A model generated the notes under the pieces. It searched no databases. It had not been told where the DNA came from and saw nothing but the letters and a program-made list of their open reading frames with translations. 64,000 nucleotides of DNA, taken from assembly GCA_910583935.1 (NCBI GenBank), contig CAJTZM010000009.1, forward strand, positions 33,193 to 97,192. The letters run 5' to 3'. Below, piece by piece: positions 41,264-49,868 of this stretch. This stretch comes from an uncultured Oscillospiraceae bacterium. GTDB lineage: Bacteria; Bacillota; Clostridia; Oscillospirales; Ruminococcaceae. The position numbers and the translations under genes are program-made. Numbering within the stretch: position 1 is the stretch's first letter; every line of letters begins with the position of its first letter.

Positions 41264-41827
41264 ATGAAAATATATAACATCATCGGCGGCGTAAATGGAG
41301 CGGGCAAGTCCAGCTTGACCGGTTCTTTGAAATATCAGCGATCCGACTTGGGAACCATCATTGACGTAGATAAGATCACGGCGCAGCTGGGCGGCGATCC
41401 TCTGAAAGGCGGCAAAGCTGCCGTTGCCAAAATTCAAGACTGCATGGAAAAAGGGGTCAGCTTTACGCAGGAAACAACGCTTGCCGGGTACCGCACCGAA
41501 CGCACCGCCAAAGAAGCAAAAGAATCCGGATACTATATCCGCCTTTTTTATGTTGGGCTGGACACCGTTCGGGAAAGCCTGAAACGCATTCAAAACCGTG
41601 TGGAAAAGGGCGGGCATGATATTCCCCCGGATGATGTAAAGCGCCGTTTTTCGGGCCGTTTTGAGGCGCTGGCGAAGGTGCTGCCCTATTGTGATGAAGC
41701 AATCTTTTTTGACAATGACAACGGATTTCGGGAGGTAGGCGAATACCGAAACGGCGAACTTGTTCCATTTGGTGATAGTCCGCGCTGGTTCTGCCAGCTT
41801 GCCGAATATCTCAGGGAAAACGTCTAA
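41264..41827 (+). CDS. Zeta-family toxin kinase
   Basis: A 187-residue P-loop kinase related to zeta/PezT toxins. Walker A GGVNGAGKSS is at residues 8-17, IDVDKITAQLGG provides the catalytic Asp region, FTQETTLAG is the substrate-side motif, and RIQNRVEKGGHDIPPDDVKRRF is the arginine-rich lid. Zeta toxins phosphorylate UDP-N-acetylglucosamine and block wall synthesis. Related short proteins are sometimes annotated only as AAA ATPases. Paired with the HTH gene upstream and ended by a terminator, it looks like a toxin-antitoxin unit that keeps the element in place. Confidence 0.85.
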   Translation: MKIYNIIGGVNGAGKSSLTGSLKYQRSDLGTIIDVDKITAQLGGDPLKGGKAAVAKIQDCMEKGVSFTQETTLAGYRTERTAKEAKESGYYIRLFYVGLDTVRESLKRIQNRVEKGGHDIPPDDVKRRFSGRFEALAKVLPYCDEAIFFDNDNGFREVGEYRNGELVPFGDSPRWFCQLAEYLRENV

Positions 41828-41858
41828 ACCATTGCCATTTGCATAACATGTAACACAC

Positions 41859-41889
41859 AAAAAAGCCGGGGGGTTATCCTCCGGCTTTT
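41859..41889. terminator. Terminator of the toxin unit
   Basis: AAAAGCCGG and CCGGCTTTT arms flank an 11-base loop, 32 bases past the zeta-like stop; it can also act for the minus-strand gene remnant that ends at 41891. Confidence 0.8.
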
Positions 41890-41890
41890 C

Positions 41891-42136
41891 CTATTCGCCA
41901 AAAAGACGTTTTGTGTGAAAGTATACCCCCAGCTCGTCCAGCCTGTAAAGAATCGCCGCATACCCGTCAAATTTGGCCCGTACGGCGTTTTCCTTGTTTT
42001 CGCATAACTTTTCCCGTCGAAATGCAGTCGCGCTATTTCGGGCCAAAATCAAGGCAGCTAGAGATGGCACATAATCCGCTGATTTGGTGCGGGAGGCCCC
42101 TCCAAAATTGGAGAGTTGAAAAATTGGACTCCTCAA
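41891..42136 (-). pseudogene. Gene remnant with coding-like C-terminus
   Basis: The minus-strand frame ends in a protein-like stretch (KENAVRAKFDGYAAILYRLDELGVYFHTKRLFGE in two pieces around residue 48-81), but its first half runs across AAAATT palindromes and lacks an RBS-led start. I do not recognise the family. It probably represents the 3' end of a gene cut by rearrangement in the palindrome cluster at 42101-42241. Confidence 0.4.
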
Positions 42137-42241
42137 AATTTAGGGGTCGGAGTTCTGGGCCGTGTTCGGCTTCGTGCATTGACGTAAGTAATACCGCCAA
42201 AATTGGCGATATTCAATCTCCTTAAAATTAAGGAGATTGAA
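42101..42241. repeat. Cluster of four AAAATT-centred palindromes
   Basis: Four hairpins share the centre AAAATT with different arms: CTCC/GGAG (42101-42114), GACTCCT/AGGGGTC (42128-42149), CGCC/GGCG (42195-42208) and a 14-bp perfect arm TTCAATCTCCTTAA (42212-42241). None has the T tail of a terminator. The cluster joins the gene remnant to the left with the zinc-ribbon gene to the right. Confidence 0.7.
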
Positions 42242-42284
42242 TTCTTCGTTACCCCCAAGCCCCCGAATATCTCTCAGGACATTA

Positions 42285-42893
42285 TCAGAGCTTTATTTTC
42301 AACATATCTTTTATCTGTCGCTTTTGGTGCTGATCCCGATACTTTGCAAACCGTCGCAGATATCGCTCATATGTGGTCTGGTGCATATATCGGGGCCGCT
42401 CTGGAATCCATGCGCAAAAGCTGAACCCGTCCGGCCTAAGCTCGGGCCATGTGTCCAAGTGCTTTTCCACCAGGGCCATGCCCTTGTCATAGTAATACAT
42501 ACAATCGCTTTTGGTTTCCTGCTGGCCCCGATAGTTCAGCCGGGCGCACTTGCGGCACAAGAATATGGCCCCAGTGAAGTACAGATAGCGCACCCTTGCA
42601 CCACAGGCCGGACAGAGGAAAAAGGCTTGGCTGCTGCCGAATCCATTGACTTTACGGGATAGTTCCACAGTTTGGCTCCATTGTCCGCTCCACATCTCCA
42701 CAAATTCCCGCTGTGTGCCTGGCGTCGGTTCAAACTTCGTGTAGTGGTCACAATCGACCGCAACCATCTTTCCGTCGCATTTGGCGAAAAAAACCTGTTC
42801 CGCACTTGCTGCCTCGAAACTGTCAATCCTGGGCGTTGTTTCGACTGTCCCGTGGCTCTTGTTCCATCCGCCGTTATTTCTCCATGTGGACAT
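42285..42893 (-). CDS. Hypothetical zinc-ribbon phage-like protein
   Basis: A 202-residue protein with a CPAC...CRKC zinc ribbon near residues 114-136 (FFLCPACGARVRYLY, AIFLCRKCARLNYRG). A C-terminal basic stretch (RYLRRFAKYRDQHQKRQIKDM) could bind nucleic acid. I do not know the family. RBS AAGAAGGTG precedes the ATG. It is last in the tape-measure transcription unit. Confidence 0.65.
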   Translation of the reverse strand: MSTWRNNGGWNKSHGTVETTPRIDSFEAASAEQVFFAKCDGKMVAVDCDHYTKFEPTPGTQREFVEMWSGQWSQTVELSRKVNGFGSSQAFFLCPACGARVRYLYFTGAIFLCRKCARLNYRGQQETKSDCMYYYDKGMALVEKHLDTWPELRPDGFSFCAWIPERPRYMHQTTYERYLRRFAKYRDQHQKRQIKDMLKIKL

Positions 42894-42954
42894 GAAGCAC
42901 CTTCTTTTTTTATGCCTTAATACTATGAGAATTTAAGCATTTTTCAACCTGCCT

Positions 42955-43365
42955 TTAATCCAAATCGGGCGGGTCAGCATACTCTTTCAAGATTTCCGCC
43001 CGGTCTTCCATGATCTTTTTGAAAATATAAGTGCAAAGCTTCAAATGCTCTACGCTGTTAGGTCTTCTGCCGGAAAAAATCTCGTTGTATTCCTCTACTC
43101 CCAACGTACCGTGGATAAAACCCTGACACTCGGTCAAAAGCTCCCGGTTTTTCGCGAAAAATGCTTCGCTTGCCTCTTTTGCCTTTTTGGGGTTCCCGAT
43201 CTTGCTTATCATTTGTTTTTGCAGTTTTTTGAATTCTTCTCCAATCTCCAGAATCCGGGGAAAGTGCTTCGATACCCCCTCGATTAGGTTAACATCTGTC
43301 GAATCGCAGATATATTTCTTGCCCTCAATTTCAATGGTTTTCTTCTCATCAAAGGTAAATTCCAT
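42955..43365 (-). CDS. Phage-like protein, possible DUF6673 tail assembly protein
   Basis: A 136-residue protein beginning EFTFDEKKTIEIEGKKYICDSTDVNL and then helical (KHFPRILEIGEEFKKLQKQM). The layout resembles small proteins encoded next to the tape measure gene in Clostridial prophages, some labelled DUF6673. Here it lies downstream of, not before, the tape measure gene. A tail-assembly role is a guess from context. RBS AAAGGATGAAAGG precedes the ATG. Confidence 0.55.
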   Translation of the reverse strand: MEFTFDEKKTIEIEGKKYICDSTDVNLIEGVSKHFPRILEIGEEFKKLQKQMISKIGNPKKAKEASEAFFAKNRELLTECQGFIHGTLGVEEYNEIFSGRRPNSVEHLKLCTYIFKKIMEDRAEILKEYADPPDLD

Positions 43366-43432
43366 GTCCTTTCATCCTTTCAAAAATTCTTTTGTTTCCG
43401 TCTTACAACAAACTGACAGACTATCAGGAATA

Positions 43433-45349
43433 TCACTTGGCCCTTTCCATCTGTCTGCGGGTGGTGTACCACTTCACAACCTCATCCATCTGTCTAATGC
43501 CGTTAACTGATATGTTGATGGTCTGGTTATACACTTGGCCAGTTCCCCGGCTGGCCACCATCCCCATTGCCATTGACTGGCTGGCGGTCAGTATCTTTTC
43601 TCCGCCGCTTAAATACATTAGCTCCGGTCCCTTTTCACCGACCCAGCTCCAGCCGCGCTGCGCTGATTCTGTCCCCTTCGCGTGCCATGAAATGTTAGAA
43701 TAAGCAGCTTTTCGGGCAATCGAATTCGGACTTAATTTGTCCATCTGGGGAATTTCGGGCATTTTAAAATTATTCATTGCTTTTCCCGCTTCTTCGGTTC
43801 CATCTTTAATCGCTAAGATAAGATACAACATAAAAGACAGCACCGCAACCGCAACGCCAATCAACACAATCCACTGAAAGACCGTGTTATATGATCCGTC
43901 GAGGGCTTTTGTAAAGGTTTTAATTCCTCCGGCCAGCCCTTTTACAGTATCCCCCGCGTCTCCGAAAGCACTGTCCATCTTACTTGCAATGGTTATAACA
44001 CCGCCTAAAATCAGCATAAACATCTGCATCTCCGGCGGCATTTGAGAAACTACGGAAAAAATCTGCAAAATCCCGTCCAGTAAAAACAAAACCACATCCG
44101 CCAGCGCTTTGATCGTATCCTTGTTTTCCGAAAGAATCTTTGTAAATTCCTGCATCAGCTCGGTTTGCAAGGGCTGCAATATGGTGGAAAGAGATACAAG
44201 CGCCTGATTGTATGCCTGCTGCGCCCGTGAAGCTTCCTCCAGATCAGGGTTATTTCTTACAAAATTCTGGAAGTATTCCGCTAGCCCGGTGTCGTTTAAT
44301 TCCTCCAGGATCATCTCTAAACGGTCGCTTTCGTCTCCCGTCTGTTGAAGCCTTTTTGTAAAATCTTCCACATTCACACCGTACCGGTGCAGAAGTTCCG
44401 CAAACTGGCCCACTGCTTCGCCTGTGGCCGCTGTCTCCTGTAAGCTTTCGGCAATGTTTTCAATCTGCATGGTTCCCGGCAAGGAGACAACCGCCCCGCC
44501 TAAAGCGTCCACCGCTTCCGCCAGCTGATTTTCGTCCACTCCGGCTAGCATCAAGTTTGAAAGGGCTTCCAGCTGGCTGTCTGTATCCTCAGTAACGATG
44601 CCTAAACGCACCATTGCTTCTTCTGTCGCAGCAGTACTAATGCCCGCTTGCTGGGCGTTTGCTTCCAGCATGGCCATTTGTTTTCTTAAATCCTTTGTTT
44701 TGTCCAGCAAATCCCCAATGGCAGAAATCGCTTTTTCGATGCCTTTAGCCACAAGGTTTCCCAACGCCACTTGAAAAGAACCAATATTTTTTCCGGCCTT
44801 TCCCTGGCTGTTGGAAAGTTTGTCCGTTTTATCCGCTGCATCGCTGGCCGCGGTGCCATATTCCTTCGTCGTCAGCGTCGCCTTTTTCTTAGCGTCTTTT
44901 GCTTTATTGATCGCAGCGGCCAGCTCGTCGCCTTTTTTCGCGTTGATCGAAAGGGAAGCGTCCAGCTTGTCCAAAGCCTCTTTCAAAGCGTTTGCAGCTT
45001 TGCTGTCCTTCCCAAAGGTCCGGCTTGCCTCTTCAAAATCTTTCGCCGTATCCTTTCGCATTTCACCCAAATCTTTTATTCTCTGATTGAGGATACGCAA
45101 ATCTTTTTCAGCTTTGTCGATTCCGTCAATATGTACCACAAACCCATTAAATTCTTTGTTTTTTGCGGTTACTACTTCGTCTATCGTATCTAAAAAATTT
45201 TTTGCTGCACCATCCACAGAATCCATATTCTTTTGGGTATTTTGTGTAAACCGCTCAACGCTTTTATTGGCGTTGTCGATCTCCTTTGAAAGATCGTCTG
45301 TATTGATGGAAAAATCTAAAGTTACCGATCCGTCTGCATTAGAAGCCAT
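43433..45349 (-). CDS. Phage tail tape measure protein
   Basis: A 638-residue protein with tape-measure features. Residues 1-220 are coiled and polar (DDLSKEIDNANKSVERFTQNTQ, DKLDASLSINAKKGDELAAAINKAKDAKKK). The middle, 220-400, has the TP901-type core (MLEANAQQAGISTAATEEAM, ALGGAVVSLPGTMQ). Two hydrophobic segments follow, MQMFMLILGGVITIAS and WIVLIGVAVAVLSFMLYLILAI. The end (GWSWVGEKGPELMYLSGGEKILTASQSMAM) is typical. Its length would set a short tail. RBS AAGGAGGG precedes the ATG. There is no recognisable major tail or capsid gene nearby. Confidence 0.85.
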   Translation of the reverse strand: MASNADGSVTLDFSINTDDLSKEIDNANKSVERFTQNTQKNMDSVDGAAKNFLDTIDEVVTAKNKEFNGFVVHIDGIDKAEKDLRILNQRIKDLGEMRKDTAKDFEEASRTFGKDSKAANALKEALDKLDASLSINAKKGDELAAAINKAKDAKKKATLTTKEYGTAASDAADKTDKLSNSQGKAGKNIGSFQVALGNLVAKGIEKAISAIGDLLDKTKDLRKQMAMLEANAQQAGISTAATEEAMVRLGIVTEDTDSQLEALSNLMLAGVDENQLAEAVDALGGAVVSLPGTMQIENIAESLQETAATGEAVGQFAELLHRYGVNVEDFTKRLQQTGDESDRLEMILEELNDTGLAEYFQNFVRNNPDLEEASRAQQAYNQALVSLSTILQPLQTELMQEFTKILSENKDTIKALADVVLFLLDGILQIFSVVSQMPPEMQMFMLILGGVITIASKMDSAFGDAGDTVKGLAGGIKTFTKALDGSYNTVFQWIVLIGVAVAVLSFMLYLILAIKDGTEEAGKAMNNFKMPEIPQMDKLSPNSIARKAAYSNISWHAKGTESAQRGWSWVGEKGPELMYLSGGEKILTASQSMAMGMVASRGTGQVYNQTINISVNGIRQMDEVVKWYTTRRQMERAK

Positions 45350-45437
45350 AGGATAATCCCTCCTTTTTTCTGTTGCACTTTTTGGGCATTTTGGGCATTT
45401 TGGTTTACAGGGTCGGTATTGAACACCGCCCCTTTTT

Positions 45438-46211
45438 CTAGTTTTCCCGCTCCCTCCTCTCTACATCGTCCAGCTTTTCCACCATGATTTCTACCGAAGA
45501 ACCGCCCGTCTGCCGGAAGTGAACCAATCCGCCCTTATATGCGCCACCGCTGATAATATCTTCCCGCCACGCTTTAAGGCGTTTCATGTTTTCCGGACGG
45601 CGTAACCCTTTAAGGCCGTTTATTTCCCACGTTCTTACTCGGTCGACGGTACATCCCCGCCGGGCGGCGATTTCTTTGAACGTCTCCCCGTTATAGAATC
45701 GGCCCCGAATGGTATCGGCCTCCGGCTCCTTTAGGGTAGAAAGACAGCTTTGCAGTGTATCGCGCAGCTGGACGGTATATGCCCGCTCTATGGCGTTTTC
45801 TATGGCCTGTTCCGCCTCCTTGTCGGGTATAGCGTCCGCAAGGGTGGTGGAAGTATCCTCTGTTCCGATGGGCATTTCCAGGCTGGCGCAGCGGTTGAGC
45901 GGGTCGAAACTTTCCCGGCCTGTCCGGATATCCAACATACGCCCCCAGCGGTTGAGCGCCTGCCGTCTTAGATAGGTGGTGAATTTATACCCGGATTCCA
46001 GCTTAAATCCTTTCACCGCGTCCATCATGGCCAGATAGGCCGCCTGCTCCAAATCCTCCAGCTGCACCCCGGCCCGAATACAGGTGATCTTAGAGCGGGT
46101 ATAATACCGCCTTGCCATTAACCGCGCCAGCTTTTCCACGTGTTCCCACAAAAGAGCGTCAAAACCAAAATCCCCTTTCTGTACCCTCACGGCCATTTCT
46201 TCATTGGTCAT
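45438..46211 (-). CDS. Sigma-70-like RNA polymerase sigma factor
   Basis: A 257-residue sigma-like protein. Region 2 is visible (LEDLEQAAYLAMMDAVKGFKLESGYKFTTYLRRQALNRWGRML), an acidic linker follows, and region 4 has RGRFYNGETFKEIAARRGCTVDRVRTWEINGLKGLRRP with its HTH. Phage and integrative elements often encode such factors to control late genes. RBS AAAGGGGC lies about 7 bases before the ATG. It sits 88 bases upstream of the tape measure gene in the same direction. Confidence 0.82.
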   Translation of the reverse strand: MTNEEMAVRVQKGDFGFDALLWEHVEKLARLMARRYYTRSKITCIRAGVQLEDLEQAAYLAMMDAVKGFKLESGYKFTTYLRRQALNRWGRMLDIRTGRESFDPLNRCASLEMPIGTEDTSTTLADAIPDKEAEQAIENAIERAYTVQLRDTLQSCLSTLKEPEADTIRGRFYNGETFKEIAARRGCTVDRVRTWEINGLKGLRRPENMKRLKAWREDIISGGAYKGGLVHFRQTGGSSVEIMVEKLDDVERREREN

Positions 46212-46378
46212 TTGCAGCAGCCCCTTTTCTGTGATAGAATTAGCTTATTCCTTCCGGGCTGTTGCGCTAATCTGCAATGGCTCTTTTTTATGCAATTTTT
46301 CGGAGTTTCCGGCACTAACCATAGTTTCAAGCTAGGTTAGTAAAATTAACCCACCTGAAAACCACGGAGTAAAGGCCC

Positions 46379-47400
46379 GGTTCGCTGATGATATTTATTT
46401 TCTGCTTGTCGCAAGGGTACGAATTGAACACGTACCCTTTCTTGCTTGCCGCCAGGGGTGTCAGTTGAAATGACACCCTTTTCGTCGTCGTTCAGCCGGG
46501 CTATTGCTTGTGCGCTTTCGGAATTTTAAATTCCGAAAAAGACGAGCTACCCCAGTACATCGGAAACATTGGGATTCCCTTCATTTGAGGTTGCATCCGT
46601 TAAACAGATAGAACCCTTTTCGTCATTTCGGTTCTGTCCCCCTGACACGATTTTAATTCGGGTCAGCTCGTCATCATCCAAACGGGACGTTGCTTGTGCA
46701 GCCCTAGATTTAATCTAGACCTGATTTGTTGACAATGGTTTTGTTAGGATTTCCCGGAATACCGTCGGTTAAAACTACGGTATTCTTTTCATCATTGTCC
46801 AGTCTTGAAGCAGCGTCCCGGCTGTTCTGAATTTCCAAAGCCCTGCACACATCTTGGGTTTCCTGTATTAAACGCAGGATATTCTTGTCCGTTTTCAATG
46901 GTCGTGATTTCCGACCTTTGGAGAATCCGTTGACCCTCAGTTCAGGGGTTGCCAGGAATGACCCTCAGTTTAACCGAGGGTCATTTTCTCGTCATCCAAA
47001 CGGACCGTTTCCCGTGTAACCATAGATTAAATCTAGACTTGATTCGTTAACGATACTCGTCTCCTGCTCTCTGCCCAGCTTGTCGGTGATACGGCGTTTC
47101 ACTGCCCCACGGCAATGTTGCTTGATGGCATTGGTGGTGTCCTTGTACCCCGGCGCCGCCCCGCACCAGAGAATATAGGCCCGGTTCGTTGACACACCAA
47201 GTATCTCCCCCGGACAACCCTAAGCTGAATTTATACTTCTCATCGTCGTCTAATCGTTCAAGCGCCATTGCGGTATTAGTATGGTCCAGCGCCTTGCACA
47301 CATCCGCCGCCACAAACCAGGGCTCGCCGTTTTGTTCAATTACCCGGATTTCTCCAAATAGCCCCGATATCTTGATGCTTTGGAAGATATCCGCCTCTGA
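46379..47400 (-). pseudogene. Array of Bro-N antirepressor modules, broken (copy B)
   Basis: Same modules and hairpins as copy A, including the DVCKALDHTNTAMALERLDDDEK unit (about 47400-47140) and the DVCRALEIQNSRDAASRLDNDEK unit (about 46870-46710), with identical stops. Perfect conservation of two non-coding copies implies a recent duplication or ongoing gene conversion. Confidence 0.65.
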
Positions 47401-47536
47401 GGCCCACCGGCTGGGTTATGGTCAAAAATGTCCATGACTGAAAAGTCCTGATTTTCTGGGATGAAACCGTCATACCCACAAGTGGGTACGCCCAGCTCTT
47501 CGAGCTAAATTTTCCGTGCCAACTTGCTGGCACGCT
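46379..47536. repeat. 1.16-kb direct repeat, copy B
   Basis: This copy matches 39669-40826. The right flank differs from copy A: after the shared sequence the minus-strand unit reads LGFPQEVAKDNFIPEN. The left edge breaks cleanly at the GGTTCGCTGATG word. The copies have the same orientation and flank 5.55 kb. Confidence 0.95.
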
Positions 47537-47692
47537 TCCACTTCGAAAAGATATTTTCTGGGATAAAATTATCTTTCGCAACTTCCTGCGGAAAACCAAG
47601 TTCGTCCAACTGCGAAACCCTAATCTAACTTAGACCGTTCTTTTTTTCTGTGTGACTTTTTGTGTCACTTTTGGCCCGTTACTTTCTGCAAC

Positions 47693-48577
47693 CTACCTCG
47701 TACGCCAGCTTTTTCCCGCAAGAGAAAGCCCCACACACATTTCCATAAGCCTGTCAACAGCCGCCCTTGCTGTAACGCTGTCGCCGGTGGCTCTGGGGGT
47801 CATTCTGTTTATCAGATCGTCAGCCGTATAATTCGTTGTAATGATGGTCGGCAAGTACGCTTCATATCGGGCATTGATGATGTTATAAACCGTAGAAACC
47901 GCCCATTCTGTCGGAGGCTCCTTCCCCATATCGTCAATCACCAGCAGGGGAACCGTTTTATAAATACGCAGTACTTCCCATTCATCCGATTCGCTTTCGT
48001 TAAACGTGTGCTTAATTCTCCCCAGCAGGTCAATCATGGTCATACAGATAACTGGTTTACCCTGAGATAACAGCCGGTTCGAGATTGCCGCCGCAAGGTG
48101 CGTTTTTCCCGTTCCCGGCGGACCGGAAATAAACAGGCCGTTTCTCCCCGGCTCCGGCTGGCCAGGTTTGGGGATCAGGCTGTCAAAGTGATCCGCATAT
48201 TTGCGGCAAGCTTCCAGCGTCCGCTTGTTTTCGTTTGTTTCGGCAAACGTGTCGAATGTCCGCCGTAAAAATCGTTCGCCCATACCGCTTTCGCCGATCA
48301 CCCTTTTGACCTTTTCCCGAAGCTGGCGGTTTTGCTGCGCTTCCCGCTCTGCCTTTTCTTTTTCCTTTCGCCGCGCCTGCTCTGCTTCATGAGCGGTTAT
48401 GGCATCCGGACAGGTGCAGGGGATTGTATTGGGTGTCCAGAATACCTGATCGCCATTGACAAACCCTTTGTAATAAATGGGCGATCCGCAAAACTCGCAT
48501 ATCTTCGGCGCTGGGGTGCCGGGTATGTCCGCAAAATCGCGGGAGGATACAAGCTTTTGCGAATCATGTGAAGACAT
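47693..48577 (-). CDS. DnaC-like helicase loader / IstB-type ATPase
   Basis: A 294-residue AAA+ protein. N-terminal CEFCGSPIYYKGF and PCTCPDA look like a zinc-binding part. The ATPase core has Walker A ISGPPGTGKTHLAAAI, Walker B LLVIDDMGKEPPTEWA, sensor TIITTNYTADDLINRM and an arginine-rich end. Phage DnaC-type proteins load the replicative helicase on an origin. The ATG at 48577 overlaps the upstream gene by 14 bases; the open frame runs further upstream, but without an RBS. Confidence 0.85.
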   Translation of the reverse strand: MSSHDSQKLVSSRDFADIPGTPAPKICEFCGSPIYYKGFVNGDQVFWTPNTIPCTCPDAITAHEAEQARRKEKEKAEREAQQNRQLREKVKRVIGESGMGERFLRRTFDTFAETNENKRTLEACRKYADHFDSLIPKPGQPEPGRNGLFISGPPGTGKTHLAAAISNRLLSQGKPVICMTMIDLLGRIKHTFNESESDEWEVLRIYKTVPLLVIDDMGKEPPTEWAVSTVYNIINARYEAYLPTIITTNYTADDLINRMTPRATGDSVTARAAVDRLMEMCVGLSLAGKSWRTR

Positions 48578-49418
48578 CGGTTGCGGGCACAAAGCCTTTG
48601 ATCCAGTCTTTTTCTGCGTATTCGGTATCAGACCGCTGATCATTCCGCTGATCTGCTGCATTATTTTTTGTGCCCTCCATTTCGTTGTCCCATTGGCCCC
48701 CATTTAACCAGGTGGCCGGGTTAGGGATGTATTGTCCGTTGTTTTTGCGCCATTGTTCGCTTTGCTTTTGATCTTCAACGGCTTTTAGAATCCGTTGGTG
48801 AAGGTCTGCGTTTGGCTTCAGGCGTTTCCACGCTTTAAGCGCGTACTGCTTAGCAACCTTTTTGGGGTATGCGCTCCAAAACTCCGAAAACCGATCGTCT
48901 CCAGAATGTTTTTTCACCGTCTCCCCCTCTTGGGGGGTAAGGGGGGGATTGTATATACTCTTCTCTACTCTACTCTTCTCTACTCTGCCGCAGGTCTTTT
49001 TATGGTCGACCGCTGGTTGACCTCCGGTCGTTTGACGGTCGTTTTTGCTGTTCTTATCAGTGGATGCACGGCGGCGCTTTGACCGTTCTTTTTCGGCCTG
49101 TCTGCGACCAATCAGCTTTCCGGTGTACTCGTACCAATCGTGAATTTTGAGGATTCCACTGTCTGCATCTTCGTCCAGCCAACCGGCTTGAACCAGCGTT
49201 GCAATCAGCTTTTCGGCTTGTCCGTCCCACTGCGCCGCCCGTGAGATCATGCGGGGAGTTATGCCATCCAAGTTTCCATCTGGGGCATTGTCAAGCGCCC
49301 ACATCCAGAACGAGATTAACAGTCCCATCATGTACGCCGGTTGAATTTCCAACTTGTCGGCAGCGTCAAATAGCTTCCGATGGTCCTTCAATGTTTGATG
49401 TATTTGTAACCACGCCAC
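48564..49418 (-). CDS. Phage replication initiator, DnaD-like
   Basis: A 284-residue protein with a winged-helix N-terminal half (LKDHRKLFDAADKLEIQPAYMMGLLISFWMWALDN, ISRAAQWDGQAEKLIATLVQAGWLDED) and a C-terminal part typical of phage replisome organisers (FSEFWSAYPKKVAKQYALKAWKRLKPN, IPNPATWLNGGQWDNE). A charged low-complexity linker lies between, and iteron-like repeats occur in the linker DNA. The start is uncertain: GTG at 49418 behind GGGGGTGG is used, with another GTG three codons earlier. It precedes the DnaC-like gene. Confidence 0.8.
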   Translation of the reverse strand: MAWLQIHQTLKDHRKLFDAADKLEIQPAYMMGLLISFWMWALDNAPDGNLDGITPRMISRAAQWDGQAEKLIATLVQAGWLDEDADSGILKIHDWYEYTGKLIGRRQAEKERSKRRRASTDKNSKNDRQTTGGQPAVDHKKTCGRVEKSRVEKSIYNPPLTPQEGETVKKHSGDDRFSEFWSAYPKKVAKQYALKAWKRLKPNADLHQRILKAVEDQKQSEQWRKNNGQYIPNPATWLNGGQWDNEMEGTKNNAADQRNDQRSDTEYAEKDWIKGFVPATDVFT

Positions 49419-49525
49419 GGTAACCACCCCCTATTTTTTTTGTGTGTAAATGGTCAAAATTTGATCGTTTTACAATTGACCATCAACCGACCGAAAAACG
49501 ACCGATGGTCGACCGGCGGTCGTTT
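49025..49525. other. Iteron-like repeats, candidate replication origin
   Basis: CGGTCGTTT occurs at 49025-49033 and 49036-49044 inside the linker of the DnaD-like gene, and at 49517-49525; its complement AAACGACCG is at 49496-49504. Palindromes GGTCGACC lie close by (49004 and 49507). Phage initiator genes often hold their own origin, so an origin here is plausible. Confidence 0.45.
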
Positions 49526-49526
49526 T

Positions 49527-49868
49527 CTATATCTCCCAAAGATTTTTTGCCACACGGACCAAAAAGTTTTTTCGAATCCGTTTCATTGTGTGAATAGAGT
49601 AATTGGCCTGTATGTATTTCATCGGCAAACCCTCAAACAGATTTTTTTGGATCAGTTCCCGATCCCGATCATTCCCGCAATCTGCCAAAGCCTTTTCTAC
49701 GGCTACGATTTGCTCCTCGTTTTTCTGCCTTACAGGTCCATACGGAAGCTGATCGCGCCGATGTAACATGAAGTAATATCCTTTTGCGGTCGCCAATACC
49801 CGGCTATATATACTCTGTTCTAAACGCTCGCTGCTTTGTTTTCTATGCTTTTCTTTTTGTTCTGTCAT
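49527..49868 (-). CDS. ArpU/sigma-region-4-like phage regulator
   Basis: A 113-residue protein. Its C-terminal third (DRELIQKNLFEGLPMKYIQANYSIHTMKRIRKNFLVRVAKNLWEI) looks like a sigma region 4 or ArpU-type HTH; the first part is helical and basic. Such small proteins control late genes in Gram-positive prophages. RBS AAAGGAGAG precedes the ATG, which lies inside the end of the previous gene (26-base overlap). Confidence 0.65.
   Translation of the reverse strand: MTEQKEKHRKQSSERLEQSIYSRVLATAKGYYFMLHRRDQLPYGPVRQKNEEQIVAVEKALADCGNDRDRELIQKNLFEGLPMKYIQANYSIHTMKRIRKNFLVRVAKNLWEI

Noticed and set aside
41198..41860. Minus-strand open frame of 220 codons over the zeta gene
   Set aside because: Antisense to the zeta toxin, with no ribosome site and no recognisable domain.
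39669..47536. Insertion sequence flanked by target duplications
   Set aside because: No transposase, terminal inverted repeats or short target duplications were found at the edges of the 1.16-kb copies.
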